Assembly: GCA_963701015.1 (NCBI GenBank)
Contig: OY969556.1
Span: forward strand, 2,976,001-3,040,000
DNA length: 64,000 nucleotides
From: MFD09286-c1 sp963701015
GTDB taxonomy: Bacteria; Bacteroidota; Bacteroidia; Bacteroidales; DTGW01
Direction: 5' to 3'
The position numbers were made by a program, and so were the translations under genes. A model generated the notes under the pieces. The model saw nothing but the letters and a program-made list of their open reading frames with translations. It was not told the origin of the DNA and made no database searches. Of this stretch, positions 50,626-60,777 are shown piece after piece. Positions within the stretch are counted from its first letter, which is position 1, and each line of letters opens with the position of its first letter.

Positions 50626-52309
50626 AAAATTCAATATTTTTAGTCTGTTTGAAATAATCTTTCCAAACTTTTGTATTGGTTTTCCAATTTGTTTTTATCT
50701 CAAGCAACGAACATCCTTTTGCATTATCCAGTTTATTCATTGCATCAACCGTTTCAAATTCATTGGAAGCAAATAAATAACCAATACCAAAAGCCTTGCA
50801 TAAATTTTCGATTGAAACCGGAATATTTGTCATAAAATATTCTTCGAGCAAGCCTGATTGATCAGGGCCAGGAATGAGACTAAAAATATTTCCGCCTTCA
50901 TTGTTAATAACAATTAATTTAAAATTCTGCCTTTTATATTTGTTCCAAAGTGCATTTGAATCATATAAAAAGCTAACATCACCAGTTATAAGCGTAACAA
51001 CTTTTGTTGTTTGTGAAGCCATTCCCAACGCAGTTGATGTGCAACCATCAATACCTGCTGTGCCGCGATTTCCATAAAATTCAATTTCATTTTTCCACTT
51101 AAAAAAATTTGCATAACGAATGGGTGAGCTATTTCCTAAATGAACGATTGAGCATTCGGGTATATTTTGACTAATTAATTGAAAAGCTTTTAAATCGCTC
51201 CATTCGATGTTTGTCAATGAATTCGCATGTGCCTGTTCAAAATTTATATTTAAATTTTCCCATGATGAATAAAATTCATCGTTTAAGTAATCAGTATAAT
51301 CAATTATTTGTTCTAAAAATGGTGTAGGAGAACAGTAAATAATTTTATCAATTTTCTGAAAAGCATCAGGAGTTTTACCTGTTTCGCAAATAACCCAATG
51401 CTCATGGACTTTATCTGACCGAATCCATTGCTTTAAAGGTTTGGATAATACAATATCGCCAAAACTAATGACTAAATCTGGTTTTATTGAATCAGTGTCA
51501 CGATTATGAATAGCAGAAAATAAAGCATCGGATGAATTAAAAACATAATCACTTTGAATATTCGAAAGCAGTTCAGCAAAAACTACAATTTTTTTACTCT
51601 CAGCCAACTTTTCAACTATTGCTGAAAATATAGCATCTGGCCTTTGCATTCCAATAATCATTATTATTTTTTTGAACCTTTTAAGTTCGTTGAATAAGTT
51701 TGGATTAAATTCCAAAATATTATTAGGAATATTTAAAGACGAAAATTTTTGAATTGACTGATTATTAATGTCATTCGTTTGCGGTTGGTATAAAGGTTCA
51801 CGAACCGGAACGTTGAAATGAACCGGCAAGCTTTTTGTTTTTAAATTTGTAAATCCGTCACGTATTAATCTTTCCAAATGCCATTGTTCATTTTGCGAAA
51901 ATATTTCAACCGGTAATTGGGCCTGATATGCTGTGAAATTTTTGTAAATATCAGCCTGATTAATTGTTTGGCCATCAAGCTGGTCAATCCATTCCGGAGG
52001 GCGATCGGCTGTAATGGCAAGAATGGGCAATTTTTGGTAAAACGCTTCAGCAATTGCCGGAGAATAATTTAAAGCTGCAGTTCCCGAAGTACAGATAATC
52101 CCAACAGGTTCTTTTGAATATTGCGCTATACCAATGGCAAAATATGCCGCGCTTCTTTCGTCAGGTATTATATAACATTCTATTTCAGGTTGATTATGAA
52201 ATGCAATTGTTATAGGAGAGTTGCGTGAACCGGGAGAAATTACAACCTTTTTCAATCCATAAAAAGCACACAATTCAGCTAATAATTTAATATGTAACTT
52301 ATCTGACAT
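50618..52309 (-). CDS. menD: SEPHCHC synthase (MenD)
   Basis: MenD is a thiamine-diphosphate enzyme that adds 2-oxoglutarate to isochorismate. The 563-aa protein has the N-terminal pyrimidine-binding domain with VISPGSRNSPITIAFH and the GIICTSGTAALNYSPAIAEA segment. The C-terminal pyrophosphate-binding domain has LITGDVSFLYDSNALWNKYK and LIVINNEGGNIFSLIPG (GD...NN Mg/TPP motif). Length is usual. It precedes menB with an 8-base overlap; menF lies 136 bases upstream. Confidence 0.97.
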   Translation of the reverse strand: MSDKLHIKLLAELCAFYGLKKVVISPGSRNSPITIAFHNQPEIECYIIPDERSAAYFAIGIAQYSKEPVGIICTSGTAALNYSPAIAEAFYQKLPILAITADRPPEWIDQLDGQTINQADIYKNFTAYQAQLPVEIFSQNEQWHLERLIRDGFTNLKTKSLPVHFNVPVREPLYQPQTNDINNQSIQKFSSLNIPNNILEFNPNLFNELKRFKKIIMIIGMQRPDAIFSAIVEKLAESKKIVVFAELLSNIQSDYVFNSSDALFSAIHNRDTDSIKPDLVISFGDIVLSKPLKQWIRSDKVHEHWVICETGKTPDAFQKIDKIIYCSPTPFLEQIIDYTDYLNDEFYSSWENLNINFEQAHANSLTNIEWSDLKAFQLISQNIPECSIVHLGNSSPIRYANFFKWKNEIEFYGNRGTAGIDGCTSTALGMASQTTKVVTLITGDVSFLYDSNALWNKYKRQNFKLIVINNEGGNIFSLIPGPDQSGLLEEYFMTNIPVSIENLCKAFGIGYLFASNEFETVDAMNKLDNAKGCSLLEIKTNWKTNTKVWKDYFKQTKNIEFYD

Positions 52310-52337
52310 ATTGTCAATAGCTTATGGAAATTGCACA

Positions 52338-52439
52338 ATTACAAATGACAAATTTATATAAACTTATAATACTCTCAATAATCATGATTCGATTGATGAT
52401 TTTTGTTGTTTGAAAAATTAGTAATTAGTCATTTGTAAT
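52338..52439 (-). repeat. Perfect 12-bp inverted repeat between menF and menD
   Basis: ATTACAAATGAC (52338-52349) and GTCATTTGTAAT (52428-52439) are perfect inverted copies 78 bases apart. The sequence between includes ATTAGTAATTAGTC next to the right arm and TCGATTGATGAT-like repeats. The gap between the two men genes (52310-52445) holds nothing else. The distance is long for a terminator. It may be a small repeat element. Confidence 0.4.
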
Positions 52440-52445
52440 ATATTT

Positions 52446-53582
52446 TCAGCCAGTTTCTCGTTTTTTGAATTCACTATTTCTTATCTTTTGAATTACTTGA
52501 ATCAGCGTATCGAACTTCAATTCGGTTTCTTCCCATTCCTTCAGTGTGGACGATTCATTTAAAATTCCACCACCTGCAAATAAAATGGCTGAATTTTCAA
52601 ACACCTTCATACAACGTAAATTAATAAACAAACTGGTTTCTTCATTATTGCTGAATGGACCTATTATCCCGGTATAATATTCGCGTTTATGCTTTTCTAC
52701 TTCCTGTATTAAATGCAGTACTGCTTCATCGCCGGTACCAAATATTGCAGGTGTTGGGTAGAGTAAGTTTATGAAATCTTTCCAAGCAAACTGATGTTCC
52801 GTCAATTTTCCAGAAAAAATTGTACGGAGATGAATTACATTCCCTGCCCTTATACTTTGTTTTTCCTGCTCGCTATATTTATATCCGGCGCCTGATAATT
52901 TATTCCTTATGAATTTTGCAACATATTCATGTTCCTTAAATTCTTTATCATTCCAGGTTTCCTGAAAATTTTCATCTACAAACTTTTTTGTAGCAGCTAA
53001 TGCCATTGTTGAAAAATTTGAATGCTCAATATTTATAAGCATTTCAGGCGTTGCTCCAATCCATGTTCCGCTTTCGGGAGTTGAAATAAGATAAACAAAA
53101 GCATGTGGATAAAGAATTGACATTTCTTCAAAAATTTTGGGCAATTGCTCAATTTCAATATCATGTAATTCTTTAATACGCGATAAAACTACTTTTTTTG
53201 TTTTCCCTTCAATAAGGTTTTGCTTAATTGTATCAATTTGAGCTGAATATTCCGAGAAAGTCGATTCTTTTTGTAGCTGTCCCAATTTAACCTGTTTTGC
53301 AGAAGAATATGTTGAAATTTTATTGAACAACTCCTCGTTAATTTCCCAACCTTTTACTTTAAAAGAATCTGGAATTACAATAACCGGACAATTTTCGTTT
53401 TGAAATGGAGCAAACAAAAAACCACTTGTACTATTTATATTATCAATATTTTCATAGATTCCTAAATGTGAGCTTTCCGGAAATAAAGAAACTGGTGTTT
53501 TTTCACCAGGGATTATATAAGAAACAAAAGCCAAATTGCGTCCTAAACAAAATTTTTGTAAATTTTTTAACGAAACTCCCAC
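52446..53582 (-). CDS. menF: Isochorismate synthase
   Basis: Converts chorismate to isochorismate, the entry to menaquinone (and, in other bacteria, siderophores). The 378-aa protein is of the anthranilate synthase-I/isochorismatase family with GTWIGATPEMLINIEHSNFS, TMALAATKKF, EYYTGIIGPF, and AILFAGGGILNESSTLKEWE at the end, covering the Mg and substrate sites. The only plausible start is the GTG at 53582, with an in-frame stop not far upstream and no ATG. It heads the men cluster; a 136-base gap separates it from menD. Confidence 0.94.
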   Translation of the reverse strand: MGVSLKNLQKFCLGRNLAFVSYIIPGEKTPVSLFPESSHLGIYENIDNINSTSGFLFAPFQNENCPVIVIPDSFKVKGWEINEELFNKISTYSSAKQVKLGQLQKESTFSEYSAQIDTIKQNLIEGKTKKVVLSRIKELHDIEIEQLPKIFEEMSILYPHAFVYLISTPESGTWIGATPEMLINIEHSNFSTMALAATKKFVDENFQETWNDKEFKEHEYVAKFIRNKLSGAGYKYSEQEKQSIRAGNVIHLRTIFSGKLTEHQFAWKDFINLLYPTPAIFGTGDEAVLHLIQEVEKHKREYYTGIIGPFSNNEETSLFINLRCMKVFENSAILFAGGGILNESSTLKEWEETELKFDTLIQVIQKIRNSEFKKRETG

Positions 53583-53944
53583 TATTCCAATTATTTAAAT
53601 TATCAAATTCATTATAAAAATTTAAGATAAAATCAGGTCTCGAAAGTAAGAAAGACATTTGAATTTTAAAATCTTAATTCTATTTTAAATTTATTCTAAA
53701 TTATGTCAAAATGAATATACAGAACAATTTGAAAAATGTTCAACAATATTCTTCATAAAGATAAACAGTAACGCCCTATAAAAGTTCTATCATAAAATTA
53801 AAAAAATTAGTAGATAAAAAAATTTAAATTAAATTTTGTCATTTTTGAATTCAGCAGATTGTTGTTACTTTTAATTTTTAAACATTTGAATACTTTAAGT
53901 GTATTATAGAATTAAAACTTTATGAATTTTCAAAACTCAGGAAT
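53583..53944. other. Intergenic region between menF and ccsBA
   Basis: This 362-base stretch between divergent genes is AT-rich with no ORF of note, tRNA or clear terminator. Both menF and ccsBA promoters should lie here, but no exact TAnnTTTG with a spaced TTG was found; imperfect candidates such as CATTTTTG near 53845 exist. Confidence 0.4.
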
Positions 53945-56900
53945 ATGTTAAAAAAAATCGTAAATTTTCTATTTTCTTCCTACCTCATGTCGGTTGTTTT
54001 GGCTGTATTTGCTATTTCTATTGGCACTGCAACATTTATTGAAAGTAACTTTGGAAGTAACACTGCATGGGCAACCGTTTACAATGCCTGGTGGTTTCTA
54101 TTACTACTTTTTATAGGTATGATAAATTTAACGGCAAGCATATTTATAAAAAAACTTTATAGAAAAGAAAAGCTCACAATTTTTATATTTCACCTGGCAT
54201 TTATTTTTATTCTCATTGGTGCAGGAATTACACATTATTTAGGTTTCGAAGGTTTTATGCATATTCGTCAGGGCGAAACTTCTAATCAAATCATAAGTAA
54301 TCAATCATATTTAATTGTAACTGCTACTCAAAATAACGAATCAGTTACTGCTGATAAACCTGTTTTGGTTTCTGAATTTTCGAATAACGAGCATACACTT
54401 AAGCTGAAATTGAATAACAAACCAATAAAAGTTGTTTGTGAAAAAATTATTCCAAATGCCGTTGAAGGAATTGTTGAAAGTAAAATTGGTAAGCCAATGC
54501 TCAATTTGGTTATCGCCGGTGAAAAAGGCAGACAGGATATGGTTCTTGATGAAAGTTCACCCAAGAATATAGGTGGAATAGTTTTCACTTTTAATGATAC
54601 TGCAAACATCACAGGAGTGAATATTTTATCAGATACCAATAGTGAACTGACATTTAAAGCACCTTTTAAAGTTGGTATTACTGAAATGGCCACTCAAAAA
54701 CAGGATTCATTGTTACCAAATGAGGTTCATCCCCTTAAAATACGCACTTTATATAATTTCAATGGTATTGAAATGGTTGTTAAATCATTCGTTCCCAATG
54801 GACAGGTTCAAATTATGAAATCGGATGTCGATCAGGGTGAAAATTCGCAAGATGCTTTACAACTTAAGGTTGAAATGGGAAATGAATCAAAATCTGCTAT
54901 ATACTTTGCTCAGCATAATTCTTTGAATAAACCTATTTACATGAATTTTGGCAATATAAAAATTTCAGTTTCATTTGGTGCTAAAATAATCAGGCTTCCT
55001 TTTACATTAGGTCTTATAAAATTTACGCTCGACCATTATCCCGGATCGAATAGCCCATCAAGCTTTGAAAGTAGAATTCAACTTAATGATTCAGTAAATG
55101 GCATTAATGAACAACATAGAATTTTTATGAACAATGTAATGAAATACAGAGGTTACAGATTTTATCAATCGTCTTATGATGCTGATGAATTGGGTACCAT
55201 ATTATCAGTAAATCACGATTTTTGGGGAACATTTGTAACCTATTTTGGTTACTTGATGCTTGCATTTGGTATTGTATTAAGTCTTTTCAATAAAAACAGC
55301 CGGTTCAGAAAATTATCCATAGAATTAAACAAATTAAGAGAAGCTAAGAAAATTTTAACTTTAGCTGCAATTATTGCTATTTCAGCATTTTTTAGCCATA
55401 ATAATTTATTGGCTCAAAAATCTGTTCCTGATTCTATAATTGTTAACAAACAAAAAGCTGAGCAGTTTGGTGAATTGCTTGTACAGGATCAGGGTGGACG
55501 TATAAAGCCAATAAATACGCTAAGTTCCGAATTATTAAGAAAAATTAGCCGAACAACTGAATTTGAAGGGCAAACTCCCGATCAGGTTTTTCTGGGTATG
55601 ATGATTTATCCTGAAGTTTGGGAAAACATTCCTATGATAAAAGTTAGTGATCCCGATGTACAAAAGGTGCTCCAAATAAACAGTTCATATGCTGCTTTTA
55701 ATAATTTTCTTGAAAATACGGCCAATGGTCAGTCGTATAAATTAATGAATTTTGTAAATGAGGCATTTAAGAAAAAACCGGCATCACGCAGTAAATTTGA
55801 TTCAGAAGTTATAAGGGTTGATGAACGGTTGAACTTATGCTATTTAATTTATACCGGAGAACTCTTAAAAATTTTCCCTAAACCAGGTGATGCGAATAAA
55901 ACCTGGTATAATTTTAAAACCGGTACGAACGAATTTCATAGTCAGGATTCATTGTTTGTGAAAAGCATTATTCCATTCTTTTTCCAACAAATTAAAAGTT
56001 CAGTCGATTTATCAAATAAATACAATGCTGTAGATGTGATAAAAGCATTAAAAAATTTTCAACATCAATATGGCGGGAATATTATTCCATCGGATTTTAA
56101 AATTAAGGCAGAAATTTTATACAATAAATCAAACATATTTGACCGGGTAGGTTCATTATACGGATTATTAGGTTTTATTTTATTGGTATTGCAATTTATT
56201 GCAATTTTCAACCCCGGTTTTAAAATGCGGCCAGTTATATATGTAGCAACTATTATAATTCTTGCAGGATTTGTATTTCACCTCGGTGGATTAATATTGC
56301 GCTGGTATATCTCGGGTCATGCCCCATGGAGCAATGCATACGAATCGTTGGTTTATATAGCTTTTGCAACAATGTTGGCAGGAGTAATATTTTCTCAAAA
56401 GTCAGGAATTACGCTTTCGGCAACCGCTCTCATGGCCTGGTTAATTTTATTTGTAGCCCATTTAAATTGGATGGATCCTGAAGTTTCAAATTTAGTGCCG
56501 GTTTTGAAGTCATATTGGCTTCTTATTCACGTTGCTATAATTACTGCAAGCTATGGTTTTATTGCACTCGGAGCACTGTTGGCTATGTTAAACTTATTGG
56601 TAATGATTTTTCAATCGCCCAAAAGTTTGACTACTTCAAATGCAATTATAGCTGAATTGACAATAATTATTGAAATGACTTTGATTATTGGATTATATGC
56701 AATTACTATTGGAACATTTTTAGGAGGAGTTTGGGCCAATGAATCCTGGGGACGTTATTGGGGTTGGGATTCAAAAGAAACCTGGGCATTGGTAACAATT
56801 TTAGTGTATGCATTTATTGCGCATATGCGAATGGTTCCGGGATTACGAGGTACATATACTTTTAACCTTATGGCTTTACTGGGTTTCAGCTCGGTTGTTA

Positions 56901-57079
56901 TGACCTATTTTGGAGTCAACTATTATTTATCGGGTCTTCATTCATATGCACATGGTGAATCTGCGCCTTTCCCAATGTCAGGATACATTACCATTATAGT
57001 TGTAATTGTAATTTCAGTTTGGGCAGGAGTAAATTATAAGCGTATGGATAAATTTAAAAATAATGTTAGTATTGAATAA
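53945..57079 (+). CDS. Cytochrome c biogenesis protein, fused CcsB (ResB)-CcsA (ResC)
   Basis: System II cytochrome c maturation moves haem across the membrane and attaches it to apocytochromes. At 1044 aa this is a fusion. The N-terminal ResB/CcsB-like half has membrane helices near residues 9-27, 40-58 and 76-95, a large periplasmic domain to about 425, and another helix. The C-terminal CcsA half begins near 735 and has the haem-site segment GHAPWSNAYESLVYI (about 791-805) and the tryptophan-rich WWD motif at 927-946 (WANESWGRYWGWDSKETW). The fusion is usual in Bacteroidota and epsilonproteobacteria. It implies the organism makes c-type cytochromes. Confidence 0.94.
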   Translation: MLKKIVNFLFSSYLMSVVLAVFAISIGTATFIESNFGSNTAWATVYNAWWFLLLLFIGMINLTASIFIKKLYRKEKLTIFIFHLAFIFILIGAGITHYLGFEGFMHIRQGETSNQIISNQSYLIVTATQNNESVTADKPVLVSEFSNNEHTLKLKLNNKPIKVVCEKIIPNAVEGIVESKIGKPMLNLVIAGEKGRQDMVLDESSPKNIGGIVFTFNDTANITGVNILSDTNSELTFKAPFKVGITEMATQKQDSLLPNEVHPLKIRTLYNFNGIEMVVKSFVPNGQVQIMKSDVDQGENSQDALQLKVEMGNESKSAIYFAQHNSLNKPIYMNFGNIKISVSFGAKIIRLPFTLGLIKFTLDHYPGSNSPSSFESRIQLNDSVNGINEQHRIFMNNVMKYRGYRFYQSSYDADELGTILSVNHDFWGTFVTYFGYLMLAFGIVLSLFNKNSRFRKLSIELNKLREAKKILTLAAIIAISAFFSHNNLLAQKSVPDSIIVNKQKAEQFGELLVQDQGGRIKPINTLSSELLRKISRTTEFEGQTPDQVFLGMMIYPEVWENIPMIKVSDPDVQKVLQINSSYAAFNNFLENTANGQSYKLMNFVNEAFKKKPASRSKFDSEVIRVDERLNLCYLIYTGELLKIFPKPGDANKTWYNFKTGTNEFHSQDSLFVKSIIPFFFQQIKSSVDLSNKYNAVDVIKALKNFQHQYGGNIIPSDFKIKAEILYNKSNIFDRVGSLYGLLGFILLVLQFIAIFNPGFKMRPVIYVATIIILAGFVFHLGGLILRWYISGHAPWSNAYESLVYIAFATMLAGVIFSQKSGITLSATALMAWLILFVAHLNWMDPEVSNLVPVLKSYWLLIHVAIITASYGFIALGALLAMLNLLVMIFQSPKSLTTSNAIIAELTIIIEMTLIIGLYAITIGTFLGGVWANESWGRYWGWDSKETWALVTILVYAFIAHMRMVPGLRGTYTFNLMALLGFSSVVMTYFGVNYYLSGLHSYAHGESAPFPMSGYITIIVVIVISVWAGVNYKRMDKFKNNVSIE

Positions 57080-57256
57080 AATATTATGAATTATTAAAAT
57101 TTGGAATTTTTATTGAATCCTATTGATTTTATTCAATTTATAATAAACAAATAGAGCTTCTGTTTCTATTTCAAAATAAATTGATATTTAAAATTCGTCC
57201 TTAAAAAGTGAATAGTTAAAACCGGAAATTGCCTTTTCGCCGAATTAACATTTTTG

Positions 57257-57291
57257 AATTTTGAGCGTTAGAATATTTTCGCTTCAAAATT
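57257..57291 (+). promoter_or_regulatory. Inverted repeat just upstream of the MFS gene
   Basis: AATTTTGAGCG (57257-57267) pairs with CGCTTCAAAATT (57280-57291) over 11 bp with one bulged base. It ends 12 bases before the ATG, so it may be an operator or a leader hairpin affecting translation. The rest of 57080-57303 holds only AT-rich sequence. Confidence 0.3.
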
Positions 57292-57303
57292 AAAAATTTG
57301 AAT

Positions 57304-58590
57304 ATGTCACTTGGGAAAAAACCCGCATTAGGTTTTATATTTTTTACACTTTTGCTCGATATTACTGGCATTGGAATTATTATTCCGGTATTGCCAAAAT
57401 TTATCAGTGAGTTAATAAAAAGCAACTTAAGTAATGCTTCGTTAATTGCGGGTTATATAATGTTTGCATATGCAATAATGCAATTTATTTTTGCCCCGGT
57501 TTTAGGAAGTTTAAGTGATAGATATGGACGCAGGCCAATATTGTTACTATCATTATTGGGGTTTTGCTTAAATTATATCCTTATTGCAGTAGCACCGACA
57601 ATTGGCTGGTTATTTGTAGGCAGAATATTATCGGGCATCACAGGGGCAAGTGTTACAACTGCATCGGCTTATATTGCCGATATTAGCACTCCTGAGAAAA
57701 AAGCCCAAAACTTTGGAATTATTGGCGCTGCATTTGGCCTGGGTTTTATAATTGGGCCGGTTTTAGGAGGGGTTCTTGGGCAATTTGGTCCGCGAATTCC
57801 TTTTATTGCAGCGGCTTGTCTTACATTCCTGAACTTATTATACGGTTATTTTGTACTGCCTGAATCATTGACCAAAGAAAATCGAAGACCTTTTAGCATT
57901 CGCCGCGCTAACCCGGTTGGTTCACTTGTTCAATTAAAAAGATACCCATTTATTGCAGGCTTAATTGGCTCATTAATTTGTCTTTATGTTGCCAATTTTG
58001 CAACCCAAAGCACTTGGACATTTTTTACCATGGAATCATTTCATTGGAATGAAGCAATGGTAGGCTACTCATTAGGTGCTGTAGGACTTATGGTTGCTAT
58101 TGTACAAGGTGGATTAATACGAGTCATCAATCCCAAGCTTGGTCCAAAAAATTCAATTTATGTGGGCCTTTCATTGTATGCTATTGGATTTTTGTTAATT
58201 GCTTTTGCAACCCAAAGCTGGATGTTATTTGTATTTCTAGTACCATTCTGTATGGGTGGAATAGCAGGTCCTGCTTTACAAGGAATTGTTTCGAACCAGG
58301 TTCCAGCTAATGAACAAGGTGCTTTACAAGGTGCATTAACAAGTTTAATGAGCGCCACAGCTATTATTGGGCCTCCTTTAATGACTGGATTATTTTCCTA
58401 TTTTACAGGAAAGCATGCTTTTGTATATTTCCCCGGGGCACCATTTTTTGCAGGAGCCTTGCTAACTATTATAAGTGCCCTGCTAGCCATACGGTCATTA
58501 CGCTCATTACCTTCTTTTAAAGATATGAATAACTCTAATAACATTCAAACAAAAATTGAATTTGAGGAAGTTGATGCACTATTGGAATAA
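57304..58590 (+). CDS. MFS transporter, TetA-like drug efflux family
   Basis: A 428-aa 12-helix major facilitator superfamily transporter. The start MSLGKKPALGFIFFTLLLDI leads into helix 1 with DITGIGIIIPVLPKFI typical of the DHA1/TetA group. Motif A is GSLSDRYGRRPILL between helices 2 and 3, and motif C-like GAAFGLGFIIGPVLGGVLGQ is in helix 5. It could export tetracycline or other compounds; the substrate is unknown and resistance should not be inferred. The ATG at 57304 is preferred over a TTG two codons earlier. It is convergent with the lipoprotein gene (4-base gap). Confidence 0.9.
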   Translation: MSLGKKPALGFIFFTLLLDITGIGIIIPVLPKFISELIKSNLSNASLIAGYIMFAYAIMQFIFAPVLGSLSDRYGRRPILLLSLLGFCLNYILIAVAPTIGWLFVGRILSGITGASVTTASAYIADISTPEKKAQNFGIIGAAFGLGFIIGPVLGGVLGQFGPRIPFIAAACLTFLNLLYGYFVLPESLTKENRRPFSIRRANPVGSLVQLKRYPFIAGLIGSLICLYVANFATQSTWTFFTMESFHWNEAMVGYSLGAVGLMVAIVQGGLIRVINPKLGPKNSIYVGLSLYAIGFLLIAFATQSWMLFVFLVPFCMGGIAGPALQGIVSNQVPANEQGALQGALTSLMSATAIIGPPLMTGLFSYFTGKHAFVYFPGAPFFAGALLTIISALLAIRSLRSLPSFKDMNNSNNIQTKIEFEEVDALLE

Positions 58591-58594
58591 ATTA

Positions 58595-59071
58595 TTAATT
58601 TCCGAAATGCAATGAATTGTAATAAATTCGGGTAAGGTGAACAGTAACATTTATGTTATTTCTGGTCTGTGAATAAACTGTATCGAAGTTGTAAATTAAT
58701 CTTGAAGAACTAATATTAATTATAGTATATTCAGAACCATTAAATTCAAGGCTTTTAACGGAATTTAATTTCCAGTAACCAATACTTGAATCGGGTTCAC
58801 TATATGCGCATTTTATTGAACCATAATACATTGCAAATCTATTATTGTTATTGAATGCAAAATAATTATCTATCTCACATGCTATTGGATGATAAATAGA
58901 ATCTAGGTTTAAAGCCTGATCGGCAGAATTTATAACCTTAATTGTAATACTATCTGTTTTCCAATTTTTAGACACCAGATTAGATTCAACTGTTCCAATA
59001 TCCTCAGTTTTATGACAAGCACAAAAAATAAATGTAAATAAAGTCAGTATAAATGTCTTATTGTTTTTCAT
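58595..59071 (-). CDS. Hypothetical lipoprotein, lipocalin-like size
   Basis: I do not recognise the family with confidence. The 158-aa protein has a lipoprotein signal peptide (FILTLFTFIFCACHKTED, lipobox Cys near residue 19), so it is probably membrane-anchored. The rest is beta-rich with alternating strands (NWKTDSITIKVINSAD, IGYWKLNSVKSLEFNGSEY, YTIINISSSRLIYNF), in the style of lipocalin-like Bacteroidota lipoproteins that start with a K-W-x-x-D/T segment. It is between the convergent MFS gene and the amidotransferase gene (49 bases upstream). Confidence 0.7.
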   Translation of the reverse strand: MKNNKTFILTLFTFIFCACHKTEDIGTVESNLVSKNWKTDSITIKVINSADQALNLDSIYHPIACEIDNYFAFNNNNRFAMYYGSIKCAYSEPDSSIGYWKLNSVKSLEFNGSEYTIINISSSRLIYNFDTVYSQTRNNINVTVHLTRIYYNSLHFGN

Positions 59072-59120
59072 TTGTTTCCCTTTTTGAAAATAGAAAACAT
59101 GTATTTAAATTAAATATAAC

Positions 59121-59813
59121 TTAAAGAGATAGAAACTTTTCCATTAACCCATCCAAAATTATATGACAGGTTGGAATAAATTGAAATCCTTCTTTAATAT
59201 TTTCCGGTTGTTGAATATATGTAGCTTGTACCAATTCATCCTTCCCTGATTCAATCAATTCAAGAACCGAATCTTCAGTAACTTCAATATGGAACTGAAG
59301 CCCTAATACCTGGTTATTCCAAATAAAAGCCTGGTTTTTACAAGCTTCGGAACTGGCTAAAAGTGTTGCACCCTGTGGCAAATCAAAAGTATCACCATGC
59401 CACTGAAATATTATGGATTGAACTGGGAAATTTACAAAAACCTGATGATCTGAAGTTTTTTGAACCGGGAAAAATCCAATTTCTTTTTCATGATTTGCAA
59501 ACACTTTTGCACCGAGTACATCGGCTAAAAGTTGACTGCCTAAGCATATCCCGATAATTTTTTTCTTTTTATGAATTGCTTCATGAATAAAATTTTTCTC
59601 TTTAGCGAGCCATTTAAATTTACCGGTATCATTTACACTCATTGGTCCTCCCATAATTACAAGTACATCAAAAGAGTTGACCGATGGTAATGAATGTTCT
59701 TCGAACATTCGGGTATAGCTCAAATCGTAATCATTGCTTAAAATCCATTCGCCAAGGTAGGCAGCTCCTTCGAAACTGGCATGTTGTATGCAATGAAACT
59801 TTAACTTTTCCAT
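59121..59813 (-). CDS. Class I glutamine amidotransferase (GuaA-like, stand-alone)
   Basis: A 230-aa stand-alone amidotransferase domain. Visible are VIMGGPMSVNDTGKFKW, the nucleophile elbow GICLGSQLLADVLGAKVF with Cys near residue 95, and the His-Glu pair in LQFHIEVTED near the C-terminal third. The triad is therefore complete. Such GMP-synthase-like proteins in Bacteroidota lack an identified synthase partner, and no synthase is adjacent here. The donor reaction (ammonia from Gln) is likely, but the acceptor is unknown. It may share a transcript with the lipoprotein gene. Confidence 0.88.
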   Translation of the reverse strand: MEKLKFHCIQHASFEGAAYLGEWILSNDYDLSYTRMFEEHSLPSVNSFDVLVIMGGPMSVNDTGKFKWLAKEKNFIHEAIHKKKKIIGICLGSQLLADVLGAKVFANHEKEIGFFPVQKTSDHQVFVNFPVQSIIFQWHGDTFDLPQGATLLASSEACKNQAFIWNNQVLGLQFHIEVTEDSVLELIESGKDELVQATYIQQPENIKEGFQFIPTCHIILDGLMEKFLSL

Positions 59814-60105
59814 ATATTTATTTTTATTTATATCATCAAATTCATTTTATATTCAATTGTCCAAATTTTGAACAAATTCAATGTAAATCAAATTTCTAAA
59901 AGGTTTATATTTTGTAAAAATGCAATATTTGGCTTTGTTATAATTAAATATTTATTTGCATAAAGATATTTATGTTGTAGTTAATTACTTAATTTTCCAT
60001 TGAATAATTTTTCATTTTAAATTAAGCTTTTCCTTAATGTTTTAATTCTACTTTTAAACATTATATATTTTCAATCGTTATAAGGGCTACAAAATATTAA
60101 TTAGT

Positions 60106-60777
60106 ATGCCCAATAAAATCATGGATCCTATAGGTAAACTTATGGGATTACGTTATAAATCGCACCCATGGCATGGCGTAGAAATTGGTGATGACGCACC
60201 AAATTTAATTACTTGTTATATCGAAATGGTATCAACGGACACAGTTAAGTATGAAGTTGATAAAGTGAGTGGTTATTTGAAAATTGATCGGCCACAAAAA
60301 TATTCGAACACTATTCCGGCTTTGTATGGCTTTATTCCTCAAACTTTTAGCGGAAAAAGTGTTTCGGAATTTTGTATGCAACGCACCGGCAGGAATGATA
60401 TTATTGGCGATGGCGACCCTATAGATATTTGTGTTTTAACTGAGAAAGTTATTTCGCACGGCGATATTCTTATTAAAGCTATACCGGTAGGAGGTTTTCG
60501 AATGATTGATGGAAACGAATCAGACGATAAAATAATTTGTGTTTTGGCAAAAGATGCGGTATATGGCAATTATAAGGATATTTCAGATTGTCCTCCATTA
60601 GTGATTGACCGTTTGAAGCATTACTTTTTAACATATAAGGATTTGCCAGGTGAAGAACGGCATGTAGAAATTGATGCAACATTTGGTGCCGAAGATGCCC
60701 ATGAAATCATTCTTCGTTCAATGGATGATTACAGAAGTAAATTTGAAAATCTGGAATCAATTTTGCGAATGGTGTAG
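60106..60777 (+). CDS. ppa: Inorganic pyrophosphatase, family I
   Basis: Hydrolyses pyrophosphate to drive biosynthetic reactions. The 223-aa protein has the signature GDGDPIDICVLTE (D-G-D-P-x-D, ~residues 103-115), an upstream KYSNTIPALYGFIPQTF region and the later IPVGGFRMIDGNESDDKIIC with metal-binding Asp residues. It is longer than the E. coli enzyme because of an N-terminal segment (KIMDPIGKLMGLRYKSHPWH), a form I recall from Bacteroidota. The gene stands alone; its 292-base upstream region is AT-rich with no clear promoter element. Confidence 0.93.
   Translation: MPNKIMDPIGKLMGLRYKSHPWHGVEIGDDAPNLITCYIEMVSTDTVKYEVDKVSGYLKIDRPQKYSNTIPALYGFIPQTFSGKSVSEFCMQRTGRNDIIGDGDPIDICVLTEKVISHGDILIKAIPVGGFRMIDGNESDDKIICVLAKDAVYGNYKDISDCPPLVIDRLKHYFLTYKDLPGEERHVEIDATFGAEDAHEIILRSMDDYRSKFENLESILRMV

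Noticed and set aside
57216..57425. A 69-aa minus-strand frame covering the MFS gene start.
   Set aside because: It overlaps a clear transporter gene, has no family features and ends inside an intergenic stretch.
57304..58590. A tetracycline-resistance gene.
   Set aside because: The protein is only TetA-like at the family level; substrate residues specific to Tet efflux could not be confirmed by eye.
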